Below, one piece after another: positions 34,501 to 47,476 of a stretch of DNA of 64,000 nucleotides; the first letter of the stretch is position 1; the number at the start of each line of letters is the position of its first letter. This DNA is from Circinella umbellata. Lineage: Eukaryota; Mucoromycota; Mucoromycetes; Mucorales; Lichtheimiaceae. Location: positions 558,001-622,000 of the forward strand of contig JAIWNF010000008.1 in the NCBI GenBank assembly GCA_025093555.1, read 5' to 3'. Made by a program: the position numbers and the translations under genes. The notes below the pieces were generated by a model. It was not told where the DNA came from, did not search any database, and saw nothing but the letters and a program-made list of their open reading frames with translations.

Positions 34501-36334
34501 CTAAGACGATGTTGTCACTTTGGAATTTTCTTGATCTACTACTGATTGGTTGTCGCGTTCTGTGATACACGCTATATAATCGGTGGTGGCCATACGTAAT
34601 ACTTGTCGAAAGAATGCCATTTCTGCTGGGAGCTCCGTATACGAAGTATATCTTTCAACTTTTTCAACAGGGGATAACTCTAATGTATCATAATTGTCCT
34701 TAATCACCGCTGTAGAATAAACATGTAAAATGACATATGATATAGTTATTACATATATTGTTCAATGTTTTTGCGCTAGTTGTTGTATTTGTTTATTATT
34801 ATTACCCATCACTTTTTCAGGAGTAAGGAACGTTCTCCCATTACTTGATTGCCATTCTTCCAATACCGGATTAAAATGATTACAAACCATTTTGATGTTT
34901 TCAAAATCAGAATAAGATAATGTGGGTGATCTGTCTGGTGGTGATTTTCGAGTTGTAGTTCGGCTGACTATATACAAATTTTGATTTAATAAATTGGTGT
35001 TGATAATTAATTGACAACGGGGTCATAGACATCGAGCGAAGAAAAAAAGCGTTCATTAATAATTTACCATGCCGTGCTAGTACCATAAAATCATCACTGG
35101 CTCGTATAATCTCATAATATAAGGTGTCATAACTCAATACGTCCGGTAGGAATTCTTCGCCATGATTTAAGCTCAAATTGAAAATATTCATCATCTATAT
35201 ATTGTTGTACATACACCAAAGAATTTCCATATATCGCCATTTCGTATTAGTATTTTTAAATAATAGAATATATGTTTCAGATAAGAAAATAAAATAGCAT
35301 ACCGATGATATGTAAGCATCAAAGTCATCTCGTGTCTTTAACTCTTCTAAATGGCTTACAGTAAAATGAAGTGTTGCTGTTAAGGTAGACCACAGCTCAG
35401 ACCAATGATATTCTAAACGCTCTTGACTATAATTTTTTAGATATAGTAAAATCCGGTGCATAATAAATAACGCAATCCTTTTATAGTTATTATTATTAAT
35501 TATACAAAAATTAGTCAAACAAGGCTTCAAATGATTATCGTGCGATACATTAATATTGGTTAAAACACATGCTGCTTCTTTTTTACTTACTTGTACGTCA
35601 CAAGATCTAGTTTTTTTCGAATATTGTATTTAAGAAATATCAACAGTACATCTAAAATGGCACAAAATAAAGATCTTGGCTTTTTTACTAAAGGTAGAGG
35701 CGTTGGTCGCTAACAGCAATTAATAATACATGAGCACAGAATAATGCAACAAAAAACATTTTAACAACAAAGATGATTTATAATTATCTTTACCTGACGA
35801 CACAATCGAACATTAATTTGTGTTTCTTCTTTTGCGATATGTTTTAATACTGAATAATTTTCACAAAGACATAACAGAATCAAAAGTATCAAACGTGTGT
35901 AAATATATGACCGAGAATTACGATTATGTTGAAAAAGATAAGAGCTGTATGAAATAAGCTCTGCCAAAGGGTTAATATCTTGCTTTTCCTCAGAATGTTG
36001 AGTACATATATGTAATAAGCTGATGATAAAATGGGGGTTTGAACTGATCAAGTCGTATAACACAAGAAATAGTGCTGATTCATAAGGTGGTCTAATATAA
36101 TAAGAATCAATAGATCATCTTTGTTAGATAATGACGATTTTTGTGGTTTCGATACGATAAAAAAGTCTTAAATACAAATATGACATTTACAAGTTGGCAG
36201 CTGATTCCAAGTTATCGATGTCAATGGCAGTAGATGAGTTTGAAGCAGGACCCGAGAACCAGCTCGTCATGTAAGATACAATTGATTTGGTCACTGTTTG
36301 TTCATCATCCTTAAGTTCAATATATCGGCTATAT

Positions 36335-36384
<50 letters not shown>

Positions 36385-37544
36385 AAAATACACAGGTTTG
36401 TCAGCATATTTCATTTTCTCATAATGAAGTTTCCTCTTACCTGGTCATGGACGGCAACAAGTTTGCATATAACACGACAAGTGCCTAATTAATAAGTGCA
36501 ATCATTTGGTGAGCTGTTGTGATAACCAGGAACCTCTCTCCTCCTCTATTTTTTTTTTGCATTTCACTTTAACTAACCTCTAATACTCGGGTATCTTTGC
36601 AACGAGATAATCGGGTTGAGTATGGATTACGAATTTCAGATTTGCTATAATTTGCCAGCATGCCCCAAAGAGCAACGGTGTCCAATAATTCATTTTGTGC
36701 AACATCCTTGTCAACAAGAATCTAATCTTACCAACCGATTTGTTCATCAGTTAAATACATTACATAAAAAAAATATGAAAAAAGCTGTACTAACCTTAAG
36801 GAAGGTATCTGATAAATCATTTTGCATGAAATATCTATTTTAGTATTTATTAATACCGACCTCGATAGCTGTCCTGAAAATGAACAGCACCTTTTTATTA
36901 ATTTTATAACATTATCTTTACCCATTCAAATGATTTTGATTCACATTATCGTTGCCTGCTGATAATATAATTGCCAATTTTAAAGCCTGTGAACGACTTG
37001 CTGGATCCAATAACCGCTCTCCAATAGCTTGGACGAGGGAACTAAACATTGTATTAGCATGATCCAATCCAGTCAATAGTTGGATTATATTAAAATGACT
37101 CAGTCGTTTTTTTAAAAACAACTGTCGGACCAGACAAGCCAATAATTCCATAGCGTGTAGTTGTCGAGCGCGATCGTGTACATCAACAGTACTGTGTTGT
37201 TTAACATAACCGAGACTTGCTTCGAATAATTGATGAAGATTATCTTTCACGTCCAACAAAATTTCTTCCGAAGTAGTTTGGAGAAGATTGGTTAAAAATG
37301 AAACATTGACAGGTAACATAAAATAAGCATCCCAGAATCGGATGGGATCAGTAACGTGTGATTTATCTCCCTAGTTTTATTGTTGTTGGAATTATTATTG
37401 TTGTCAGGTCAAAAATAATAGTAGTTTCAATGGCCATACTTCTATACGTCATTTTATAAATGTCAATTGCATTTGTACCTTGAATAAATTCTCGGTAAGT
37501 TCAACTGATTTCTCTTTCCATTTCATAGGACCACGCTTTTGCAT
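34501..37544 (-). CDS. ARMH3/C10orf76-like (DUF1741) armadillo-type protein
   Basis: The start ATG at 37544 gives MQKRGPMKWKEKSVELTENL, followed after an intron by DPIRFWDAYFMLPVNVSFLT, the conserved FWDxxF start of the family. Further exons encode HAMELLACLVRQLF, then YFMQNDLSDTFLK and LVDKDVAQNELLDTVALWG, NYSKSEIRNPYSTRL, YIELKDDEQTVTKSI, RPTPLPLVKKPRSLFCAILD, LEYHWSELWSTLTATLHFTV, the SFNLSLNHGEEFLP stretch, and finally VIKDNYDTLELSPVEKVERY before the stop at 34501. About ten exons are needed. Human ARMH3 binds PI4KB and supports Golgi PI4P; the fungal role is not known to me. The intron near 36338 carries a long CA repeat. It lies directly downstream of EFR3 on the same strand. Confidence 0.82.
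36338..36380. repeat. (CA)n microsatellite in ARMH3 intron
   Basis: About 21 uninterrupted CA units (GT on the coding strand) just upstream of a TTACATATAG splice acceptor. Confidence 0.97.
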
Positions 37545-38282
37545 ATTGTGTGTATATGAAACCGAATAAAAAGGCCTCGTGCTTTTTGCTTTTTTTTTCT
37601 CGGCCGCTTCTTTTTTATTCGAATTTCCACTAATTCGAAAATAATAACAGGCGGTGGATACAAGTCTATAGAACGGTATTGAACTTGGGCAAGAACTTAT
37701 TTTTAACCATTAAACTAAATCATAATATAACGAACTAAGTAATATCTTTAAATTAATCTCTGTTCAGGGTATCAATAGCTATCCGAGTGAGAGAATAAAA
37801 TCATTATACTGTATTTGAAGCTGAAATTCGCCAACATGGATCTGGATACCACTATGTGAAAAAGTTAGATATTTAAGATTCAAAACAGACGTTATACACA
37901 TCATTGAATTTCCTGATGATGCTCTTAATGAAACGATATGATTCTCAAAGTAAATGATAAATACCAATTGATTGACTATCTTTGTTTTAATAGAAAAGGC
38001 TCGAATATCAACAACACACTATTTTATTTTTGTGTCACCGTTAAAATAAAACAAAAAAATGGATTAATGCTTAAATTGGGATTTTTTATGCATGGGTAGT
38101 TCTAACATGTATATAATGGGATAAAAAAATAGTCTATTTAATGCATATGTGGAGCATATAGTGTGTAATTTATTTCCATTCTTTATATGGAGGGTTTACG
38201 AGTGATTGTGTACTAGATAAAAGTCAAAATATAAAATATACATTAATTATCCAGTCAAATATATAATTCTGCAGTATCAAAC
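37545..38282. other. spacer between EFR3 and ARMH3
   Basis: About 740 bases containing the ARMH3 promoter and the EFR3 3' end. A minus-strand frame at 37779-37967 is open but not recognised. Confidence 0.4.
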
Positions 38283-41200
38283 TTACTTTTGTGCAGTGGG
38301 TTCAAGATCCAGCTCTGTCAACAAGGTATTGATATCTGTTTTACGTATCACATTTATGGATGATTTTCGACTTGGAGTATTTTGCATAGAATTACTGGTG
38401 CTATCTGACACACTGCTGTTCTCCGCTTTTTGTTGTGGTTGTGCTTTTTGGTCCAAATGAAGTATTATATAAGTACAATTTTTCTATGCAATCTTTTATT
38501 TTATGTTTGCTTCTTTCTTTTGAAATGTCAAATAAAATAAACTTACTAAGAGCTTCTTTCAAATTTTCAACCTTAATCGAATCTTTCTTCTTTAAACTAT
38601 CGTGCTATATAATACAGGTATTGATTTAGAAACAATGATCACAAACATAAATTTATGTTCTTTTCTTTTCTTTTAGTTTTACCTTGCTCAGTTCTGGACT
38701 TGACCATGGATTAGATAATCGAGGTTTCCGTTCATTGATATCATCTGATGCACGAATACGTGTGGATTGTTCATGACTCACTATATAGTCATATAATTAT
38801 CAGTCAAAAAGATGTTCACCTCATAGTTTCGATTTTCCGTATAAAAGAATAAAAATAAGAAAAATAAAAACTTACGAAATGCTTCTGAACCCCATTCTGC
38901 ATAAAGCTTACTTTCCAGCTGCAATCCATGGGTATCTTGTTGATCCCGTAATATTGGAGATAACGCTTCAACTACAACATGTCGATCCAAAAATGAAGTA
39001 ATCACTGTTGGATGACTACTTTGCTCCATAAATTCTCGATTGTTATCTGGTGGTGGGACCGTTACTTCGTACCATTGATTAGATCGTTCTCGCTCTTGTT
39101 GAATATGTTCTGTGTATTCTATTAAAGTATCTACACTATAAAATTTACCCACCATGGTAAACCATGCAACAGTAACTGCAGCAAGTTCATGAGGTCTACC
39201 AGGAAAAGGTTGTCCCTTAATCGTGCCATCTTGTACCATACTTTGAAGTTTAAAAACAAGAGGAACAGTTTTAATTGTGACGTCCACACCAAAACGATGG
39301 GTTAGAGCACATAAAATCGAATACAGCGTATGTGCGTCTCTTGAATCAAAATTGGATAATTGGACCCATTCGACAATCGCATGGCTGACGGTATTAACAA
39401 ATAATATATCACTATGTGTATGTAAAAGATGCTTTTGGAGAGATAACATAAATATATATTAGTTATATAGATATTTTTAATCATTTTTGTGTACTTACCA
39501 ATGGATGTCCGTTGACTATTGGTTCTTGAATAGGTGTAGTTACGTCAAGGCATTGAACAAGTGAATGTCCAAAATCAGATCTTGTTTCTATTGATTATAA
39601 ATATGAAGGAAAGGGCTCGACTTGATTAATAAGCACTTAATCCTACCCAATCCAAGAAAAAAAACTTGGCTCTCTAGATATATACATGAACAAATTTCCA
39701 ATATCTAATAAAAAGAAAACGAACCTGGATGCTTCTCGGTAAGTAATCCAATACCTGCTGTCCATGAACTTGCAGAAATACGATCATCCAATGGCATATC
39801 TGACGGAGGACGCCTTCCACTATTGATCGACTTATCGGACGATGATATTAAAGATTTCTGAGCAAGCACAATATTATCTAAACACACAAGAACAGTGTGC
39901 CGATACAAAGTAATAGGTAATCCACCATCTACCTTTTCCAGTGCTGTACTAGTACGTAACTTGGCAATTAAATACCCAACCATATCGTCCAACTGGTTTT
40001 GATAATATTGTTGTGCTGCCAATCCCCCCATACTATGCAGAATACCTTTATGGATTGCATACTCATAAAGTACCTGTTGATTATAACTTCCATCTTGCTC
40101 TCCTTCAGCAGGCAATGTATCACGGAGTATCGTGGTAACATGGATTGTTTTTATGAGCAGGGTAAACAAAGAATTGAGCACTTCCAACACTGAAACGCCG
40201 AGAAGTGGTGCATTGATGGCGTTTAGCACATTGTCCAAAATTGAAACTAGTGATGCATTCCTGCTGTTCAAATAGGTTGGTTTGGTAGGGTCACCAGTTT
40301 GTAATTGTTGAAGCGTTTCGGATATTAACAGATATCGATACTGTGCCTGCACGGAATCGAGAATGAGTTCCAATATGGATATAATTCGATCAGGTGGCCA
40401 CCATTGTTCCGTACTTTCTGCAAATCTAACAATATCCAATCAATCAATAAAACTTGGTTCCGATATGTGTAAATTCTGGCAAGCAGCAAAAAGAAATAAA
40501 AACATATTCTTACTGAAAAACGAGCCCTAAAGCTGCACGAACAGCAGCACCATTTGATTTTGAAAATAAAATACTAGTTGTTTGACCAGCTAACGCTTCG
40601 ATGGCTGTCACCTCCACAGGTTCTCCTCTACTAATAATAGATTGTTTGATATCAATAGATCCATAATTTTTTTCAAGTCGATTTTCTGCTCCACCCGACG
40701 CAATTAAACTTTTTAATAATGCTGGCACAACAATATCTAATTGAGCTTTAAAATCGGGACCATGAAATGCATTCGAAGTGACAGCTGCTTGCATAGCCCG
40801 ATGTCCAATATACTGCATTCTAATCGTAAGATGTTTTTTTAGCCACTCAAACAAGAATCTGTATATATTAAACCAATCCGCCTTTTTTCTTCCTCCTCTT
40901 GCTTTTCTATCTCCTTACTTTAATGTCAAGTCCTCGTCTGTATTGGTATAATTGCAAAAATTTGCAAACTTGCCAAGGAGCTGTTCATATTCTTTGGTTA
41001 AAGCAGTATCGATTCCCAATGTAGAACCGTCATGATAATTACAAAATATAACAAACTATGTATAAAAATATTTTAGTATTAACTAAACCTTCTTTTATCA
41101 ATATTACACAATATGACCCCTTGTTTTTTTTATCATGTTTAATAAATCATCAGATATCTCCCTTTTGTTTCTTATAATCCTTGCCTCCCTCTATCCTTTC

Positions 41201-41810
41201 CATCATCACTTCGCCCCTCCCCTTCTCCCTTTATTATTTTTTTTGACGATACTAATAGCTATCATCAAATAAAAATAATAAAAAATAGAAACATAGTGGG
41301 GTAAAACGCGCTGTGTATGTTACACACATATTTACAACATAAGAAAAAGTTTAAATAATAATTACCGTTTCGCAAGCCAAATCTTCTAATTCGATATCTC
41401 GGGTATCCAGTATTTTGTTCAATATTCTGACGATCCACTTTGAAAATAAATTTAAATCACGATGACATGATTGAATGAGTGCCTTGACAATATGCAAAGA
41501 TACTTGATTATTTCTATATCAAACAACAAGATCCAATTATATATTGTTTTTCTTACTTTTCATTATTACTAAGTAGTGAAATTGTTCGGTCTTACTGTTT
41601 TCTACCCTTGGCAATATCACGTTCGACTTTTTTTTCAAGGTAACTACCGACTTTGGTCAGTTTGGCCGGTCGAGAACTGGCGTAGAACGTAAGGTAGCTT
41701 AGTTCAGAAGAACGAGGACCCTTTTCGCCTTCTTTTGTTGGGTAGCAAATTTTGATGAGTTGAGCGTGTTTAGCGTAATGAGTACATAATGGACCAAAAC
41801 ATGACACCAT
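38283..41810 (-). CDS. EFR3: EFR3, plasma-membrane anchor of PI4KIIIalpha/Stt4
   Basis: It starts at 41810 with MVSCFGPLCTHYAKHAQLIK; the Cys residues match the palmitoylated N-terminus of EFR3 proteins. SSELSYLTFYASSRPAKLTK and VGSYLEKKVERD are family hallmarks. Exon 2 (about 41392-41515) encodes SLHIVKALIQSCHRDLNLFS; exon 3 FCNYHDGSTLGIDTALTKEY; exon 4 (40510-40854) IRMQYIGHRAMQAAV; later exons a long helical-repeat body. The C-terminus reads TDINTLLTELDLEPTAQK. In yeast EFR3 recruits Stt4 to PI4-kinase patches at the plasma membrane. The stop TAA (38283-38285) lies inside a perfect donor (AAAGTAAGT), so a further tiny exon is possible. Confidence 0.9.
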
Positions 41811-42975
41811 GTTGAATTATAGTTATTATTCGAATCAATTTATAAAGTTTAATATCGCGTCTAGGAAGAAGAAAAAGCTGTTTTTGAGTTATTGTTTCTG
41901 GTCCTTTTTTAGAATCGCATAAGTCCAATGGAATGCGTGAAAGAAGAGAAGAGAAAGTTTGTTGAATTTCGTTTCGTAAGTCGTTTGGCCGAGAAGATAG
42001 ATTATAATACTAGTAGTAATAGGAGATAATAGTTAATGGAGAAAGTGGTACTAATATATGTTGACTTGGTAATAGTAAAAGTTTCAGTTTTAAAAATAGA
42101 AATACCGTTCGGAGGGAGAAGAACGAGAAAAAAAGGAGAAGGGTTTGACTGATGCAAACAAACAAGCAAGAAAGGCTATTTGAGCAAAGAAAAAAAAGTT
42201 GTAATTCAAGAAGAGAAAGGAACTTTTTATTAATTTTCTTTTTTTTGTATGAAAAATTCGAGTGTGTGCTTCATTTTGGCCAAGTGGATCATCCGTGTAA
42301 CATAAGCTAAGTGGAGCACTTTCACTTTCTTTGGTAAATGCCATGTGTTCATTGACAAAAACTCCTAGTCCACGGAATGCATAATAAACTTGAAAGTGAC
42401 ATTAGTCACTAATATAAATTTAATAGATATTAAGCATATTTCTTTATTAGTATACGATAATGCACATCATATCACTGTTTATTGCTAGAAAACCAAAGTG
42501 AATGGTATAACTAGAAATTGGCCTAATATACTTCTTTAAAGAAACTAATAACGGTTTTTCTGATGGTACTGAGAGAAAAAGGAAAAAAAAAAATACAATG
42601 TCCGAGGCGAGACAAAATATCTCTTCATCCCCCTTCATTTTATTATTGAGATCAATACCGAAATTTCCGAAGTTTTACTGGATTTTTGAAAATAGATAAT
42701 TTAAAGTTCAAAAAAATAAAAATTCATGCAAATCTGAATATATAAAGGAGACCTTAAAAAACATAGATTCATTATTTATAAACTGGAAATCATTTAAAGG
42801 ACCAAAAAACAGAAGATGTGAAATTCATGATACGCTCGTGTAACGTTGGAATAAGAAAAAAAAAGTTTAAGCTTTAAGTATAAAGTCAAAGCGACCGCTG
42901 ACTACTGGGCTCTTCTATTTTTTTTTCTAATTTATTTATTAGTATCTTCCTTCATTCTTTCGTTACTAATATATT
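41811..42975. promoter_or_regulatory. shared upstream region of EFR3 (-) and alpha/beta hydrolase (+)
   Basis: 1.17 kb between divergently transcribed genes. The minus frame at 42090-42344 starts with an ATG but its tail is low-complexity. Another frame there reads LAKMKHTLEFF, a possible trace of the multicopy family noted at 6667. No defined regulatory motif. Confidence 0.4.
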
Positions 42976-44263
42976 ATGCTTCCAAGCGCGAAATTCGTGG
43001 TAGCATATACCATTGGTGCATTGGTGCTTGCACTTTGGCTTAAATCGGAATCTGTTTCCAAAAATAAAAAACCATTGCCATCGTTGCGAGTAAATCCTTC
43101 AGAGACTTATACTGAAGACTTTTACCCTAATGGCAAATATTTGGAATTTCCCATGGGAACTATGCGTTACTGGTTATTTGGTAATCCCAATGGTAAACGT
43201 GTAGTCATGGTCCATGGTATCAGCACTGGCTCTCCAACTTATGATAAGTTGGCACGCTATATGGTAATTTTATTAGAACATAGTAACAAACTCTTCTATC
43301 CGAATTAGCAGTAAGAAGGAAAGAGAATTAATGATATATGGACTTGTGTGATTTAGGCAGATGCAGGACATAATGTTCTTGTCTTTGATCTCTGGGGCCG
43401 TGGCTATTCGGACGCTCCTCCCACTTATTATGATGAAAGTCTTTATACCACTCAATTAGCATTATTGCTTCAAAAAGTTGGATGGGATTCTGATGTTGAT
43501 GTTGTAGGTGTTTCTTTGGGAGGTAAATGTTTTCCTTTTTTCACTTTCTTCTTAGCATTGCTCGTAGAGGAATCGGTCGTAATATTCTTTTATTAATATT
43601 ATCGTTATCACTCTTAGGTGCTATCGCAACATCTTTTACTGCATTTTATCCTGAGATTGTGGACAGGCTTATTTTAATTGCACCTGCAGGTTTAATGAAA
43701 GCGGACTCGGATATTCCACTTTATGGTAGAATCTTTCGACTCCCCATCGTCAACAAAATTGTTATACACCCTTATCTTAAACCTGTCGCCATGTGGGGTA
43801 TTACACAATTTTATAAAGCAGCGCGGCCAAAAGCTCTTGGACCAAACAAAAATCCAGAATCAATACGTATTGCGGATGCAGCCTTTTCACAATTTCATAA
43901 GCATTCTGGGTTCTTCCATGCTTTTCTAAGCACTGTAATTGATTATCCATTATTTGACCTTCATGAACGATATGAACGTGTTGGGCAACGGGATATAAAT
44001 CGTAAAATATTAGTAATTTGGGGTACAGATGATGTTGTAAGTGCTCTATTTTTTTTGTATATAAGATTATAGAATGTATGAATATATAGCCTAATAATCT
44101 GCTTATTATATCTTTATAGACTGTACCTTTCCGTCATTCACAGCTTCTTAAAGAGTTGGTGCCACAATCCAAACTTAGTGTATATGAGGATGCAGCGCAT
44201 GATGTTTTAATTTCACGCTATCCACAAGTCAATCTTGAAATTAAAGAATTTTTAGCTGAATAA
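42976..44263 (+). CDS. membrane-anchored alpha/beta hydrolase
   Basis: Four exons: 42976-43263, 43357-43522, 43618-44036 and 44120-44263, all with GT-AG borders that keep frame. An N-terminal anchor (VVAYTIGALVLALWL) is followed by the fold: VVMVHGIS (oxyanion HG), FDLWGRGYSDAP, nucleophile elbow VVGVSLGG with the catalytic Ser, GTDD with the likely catalytic Asp, and EDAAHDV with the catalytic His. All three triad residues are therefore present. Length (about 335 residues) is normal for the family. Substrate cannot be predicted; lipases and epoxide-hydrolase-like proteins share this pattern. Confidence 0.9.
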
Positions 44264-47200
44264 ATGTTCTTATACTGTAATTTTCTATTATTATTATTAA
44301 CAGTGGCTAATAAACTTCTGTATGTATTATTATCATTTTATAAACACATCTGCATTACTATAATATCTCAACAAGTGTTTGTCTTTCCGCATACTTCAAT
44401 ATGTTGCACAAAACGATCAATTACGCTTCCTAATATAGACAAAAGGCGCCATTATAAAAATTTGTGTATGGGAAGTTATATAAAAGCTGAGAAAAAAAAT
44501 CACATGTAATGTCAACGAACTTGATCAGGTTTCATATTGTATTTTCAAAAATGGGTTTAAAGAAGATTTAACGTGTACTTCTCCTCTTTTTATTTTTTCT
44601 AATTTTATTTACTTTGATTATTGGGTAACTACTATATAATCCCGCCATCAACGTGTTATCGAACAATAACAATAAAAAAAAACGTAATATTTAAAAGAAA
44701 GAAGTTTATCAATGGTGTTATTGAACTGGATTTAAATAATTTTCTGGTCAAGTATGACTCGTTTTCTAAGACATTATCCTTTCTTGAATAGTGTTTACCT
44801 TTCCCTGACAACGTGATCATTAATATGATGATTCGACAATCATCTTGGTTACTCGTTTGCAGAGCCGGTAAAAAACACCAGCAGTTTTAATACAAGAAAG
44901 AGTACGAGCATTACATTTAGTGAATCACCTTTTTTCTTTTCTGTACGTATACCACATCATCGGTTCTTCTTTATGTTGGGAACGTAAAATGTAATAGATT
45001 ATATATGTGTCATCTAATGCATTTCACACCTATCATGTGAATATATGCATATAAAGAATAAAGTAAACAAAAGCTTGTTTGACAGTATCAACAAATAAAG
45101 CAATCGTCGTCTAGTTCTGTTCCCGTAGTAATAATATACAGTATTAAATAAGATTCCATTAATATTAGCAGCTCCTTCAACTTCCCCATCATTTTACAAC
45201 TGTTATGGTAACATATTAATCTTTTGTCTTCCAATAATTACGTGTTTTTGTAATAACACTAGGTATTATTATCTTTACAATAAACTGCTACTACAATAAC
45301 ACCATCGTCTTCGTTATCATTGTCGGAAAAAGATAGCATGATTCTTAAATACGTATTCAAGCACAACAAAAGCAGCAAATTACAATCGCCACGAAAGTTA
45401 CCTCAATTACAAACCAATTATCCGGCAATAAAACTCGACCAGCTTATCGCTTCTGTTGTTAAAACATTACTTTAAAAAACTAGTGAAAAAAAAGACTATG
45501 TATTAGGAAAAGAGCAAGGAGCTAGAAAAAAATATAAATCATATCAAGAGCTTTTACTTAGGAAAGTATGTTTTATTTGTCATATATAATTATAAACATC
45601 TATTGCTGACTATACTATAAAATAAAAGAATGTTTTGATATTTGGTTTTTTACAGCGAAGCTTTGAAAATAATGTGGTAATACAACGATAGTCTAAATTT
45701 TTATTGGAGAAAACACAGAGATATGAACAAGGTTGACAAGACAAAAAAAATGACGTCGTTACTATTCATTTTGACGCGCCTCAACAGCTGCAGACCGAAA
45801 CAGTTCTCCTAAATCAAATGAAGATTAAGTTATGAATTAAAGGTCAGTTTTATTTATTTATTCTCTTGTTGCCACAATTCCTATTGCTCTTCTATCTTGT
45901 GTAGTAATATACGTAAGAAAAAACTGGAAAACAAATAAATAAAGTAATCATTGCTGGTGCATAAAATTCTTGTTTTCTGATTTACATGAAATGTCATCCA
46001 TCATTATAGCGTCATCATCGGAGGGACAAATAACACATGAAGTCGGTGATGGACAAGCCGATCATTGTAAGTACTAATGTTACTATTTATATAATTGACC
46101 AAAATCTGTTGTTCTTTTTACATGGAATTAAGGAAAATTTTAATAGATGATTAGCGAAGATCCCAATTAATGAGGAATAGGAGAAGAGATAAAAGAAAAG
46201 CTTTTTTTTATTGGGAATATAAGTTATATTCACTATAATCCATTTATGATCATCCCAGAAAATTCTTTTTCACAGTTCCTTTCATTCTAAAAAATATTTC
46301 GCACGGCATGTAGGGTTTACATCAATATGAAGCACGAGACTGTTTGCAAACTGGTCGTTTTATTTGTCACATTATTGTATTGATAGTAACAGTAATAGTG
46401 TAATGGTGAATATGAGAAAGCTAAAGAAACAACAGGAGAAGATAGAAAAGGATGTGCAAGAAAAAAACACCATCTATCAAACTTTGTGCGCCCCATTTTC
46501 TATAGCTGTAATACTACATAAGGAGGAAAAAAGCATGTTTTTTTGCTAGTCACTAACATCACAAAAATAAACAAAAATGTCAGAAGTACGATTTTTGGAT
46601 CAGTTAACCAAGACTTGGTTATACTATTTTTAACTAATTACAAGTGACGTATGTAATCAATCGAGATTACTGTATATCGACCATGATGTTCGCTATAGTG
46701 AAACTACCGATGCAATAGAACAATTGAAATAAAAGAGATTGGATAGTCGAGGTCTTGAAATCAAAAATTGTCCACTGTGTACTAGGTTAGTACAAGGATA
46801 CTGTATGAATAACATACTTGCATATGTATTTAAAACAAAAGAGAGGAGCAGAATGGTTGTGTCTTTATGCTTTAAATAGTTTAATAAGCTTAATTGATTG
46901 ATTGTTTTCTTTGTTTTATGTGCTAAACCTTGTTTATTTTTGTACACATATACAATAAACCCCCCACAAGACCCTAAGCCAATATAGATAATGACATCTG
47001 ATATCCTTTTATCGAATGGTAGACTGCAGTATTTAATTGGTCAAGGTAAAAAAGAATAGCTATCATAGTATCCATATAACATATAGGAGAAAAAAAAAGA
47101 AAAATCACATGTGAAGAGAAAAATTATAGTATATATGAGCCAACAGCATTATTCAGGTAGCGGTAATGATGGTTAACAATGTCGTGGCAACATCTTCGTC

Positions 47201-47476
47201 GTCGTCTATAACTGATGCAGCACAGACGCGTCTAATCACTGTACTGCTCAAAATAATCGGACTAGCCCTATTTGGAATACCGGCTCTGTGATCCCTCTCA
47301 CAAAAAGAAATGAACCACGATCTTAAATGAAGCAAAATATAAGATAAAAAAATTTTCCCGCTAAAAAATAAAGGGAATCCTCTTAATAACCCCCACATTA
47401 GTTTCTCTTACTTTTCTTTCACTTTTCTTTCTCTTTCTTCTCACTTTTTACTTTTTATACTTTATTACAAACCATA
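44264..47476. other. long intergenic, no confident gene
   Basis: 3.2 kb between two plus-strand genes. It holds one short ATG frame at 45338-45475 and a K/E-rich frame at 46400-46549 without clear start. I found no RNA gene or transposon ends. The 75 bases before 47477 are strongly CT-rich, as in promoters of active fungal genes. Confidence 0.4.
45338..45475 (+). CDS. short ORF, 45 residues, unrecognised
   Basis: ATG to TAA reads MILKYVFKHNKSSKLQSPRK, then LPQLQTNYPAIKLDQLIASV and a short tail. The basic start and balanced composition are protein-like, but no domain is known and no homologue was recalled. It may be chance. Confidence 0.18.
   Translation: MILKYVFKHNKSSKLQSPRKLPQLQTNYPAIKLDQLIASVVKTLL

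Noticed and set aside
36338..36380. CRISPR-like or tandem array
   Set aside because: The only regular arrays are simple microsatellites and short minisatellites without spacers.
36298..36492. Frames with Val-Cys or His-Thr repeats
   Set aside because: They translate the CA microsatellite in an ARMH3 intron.
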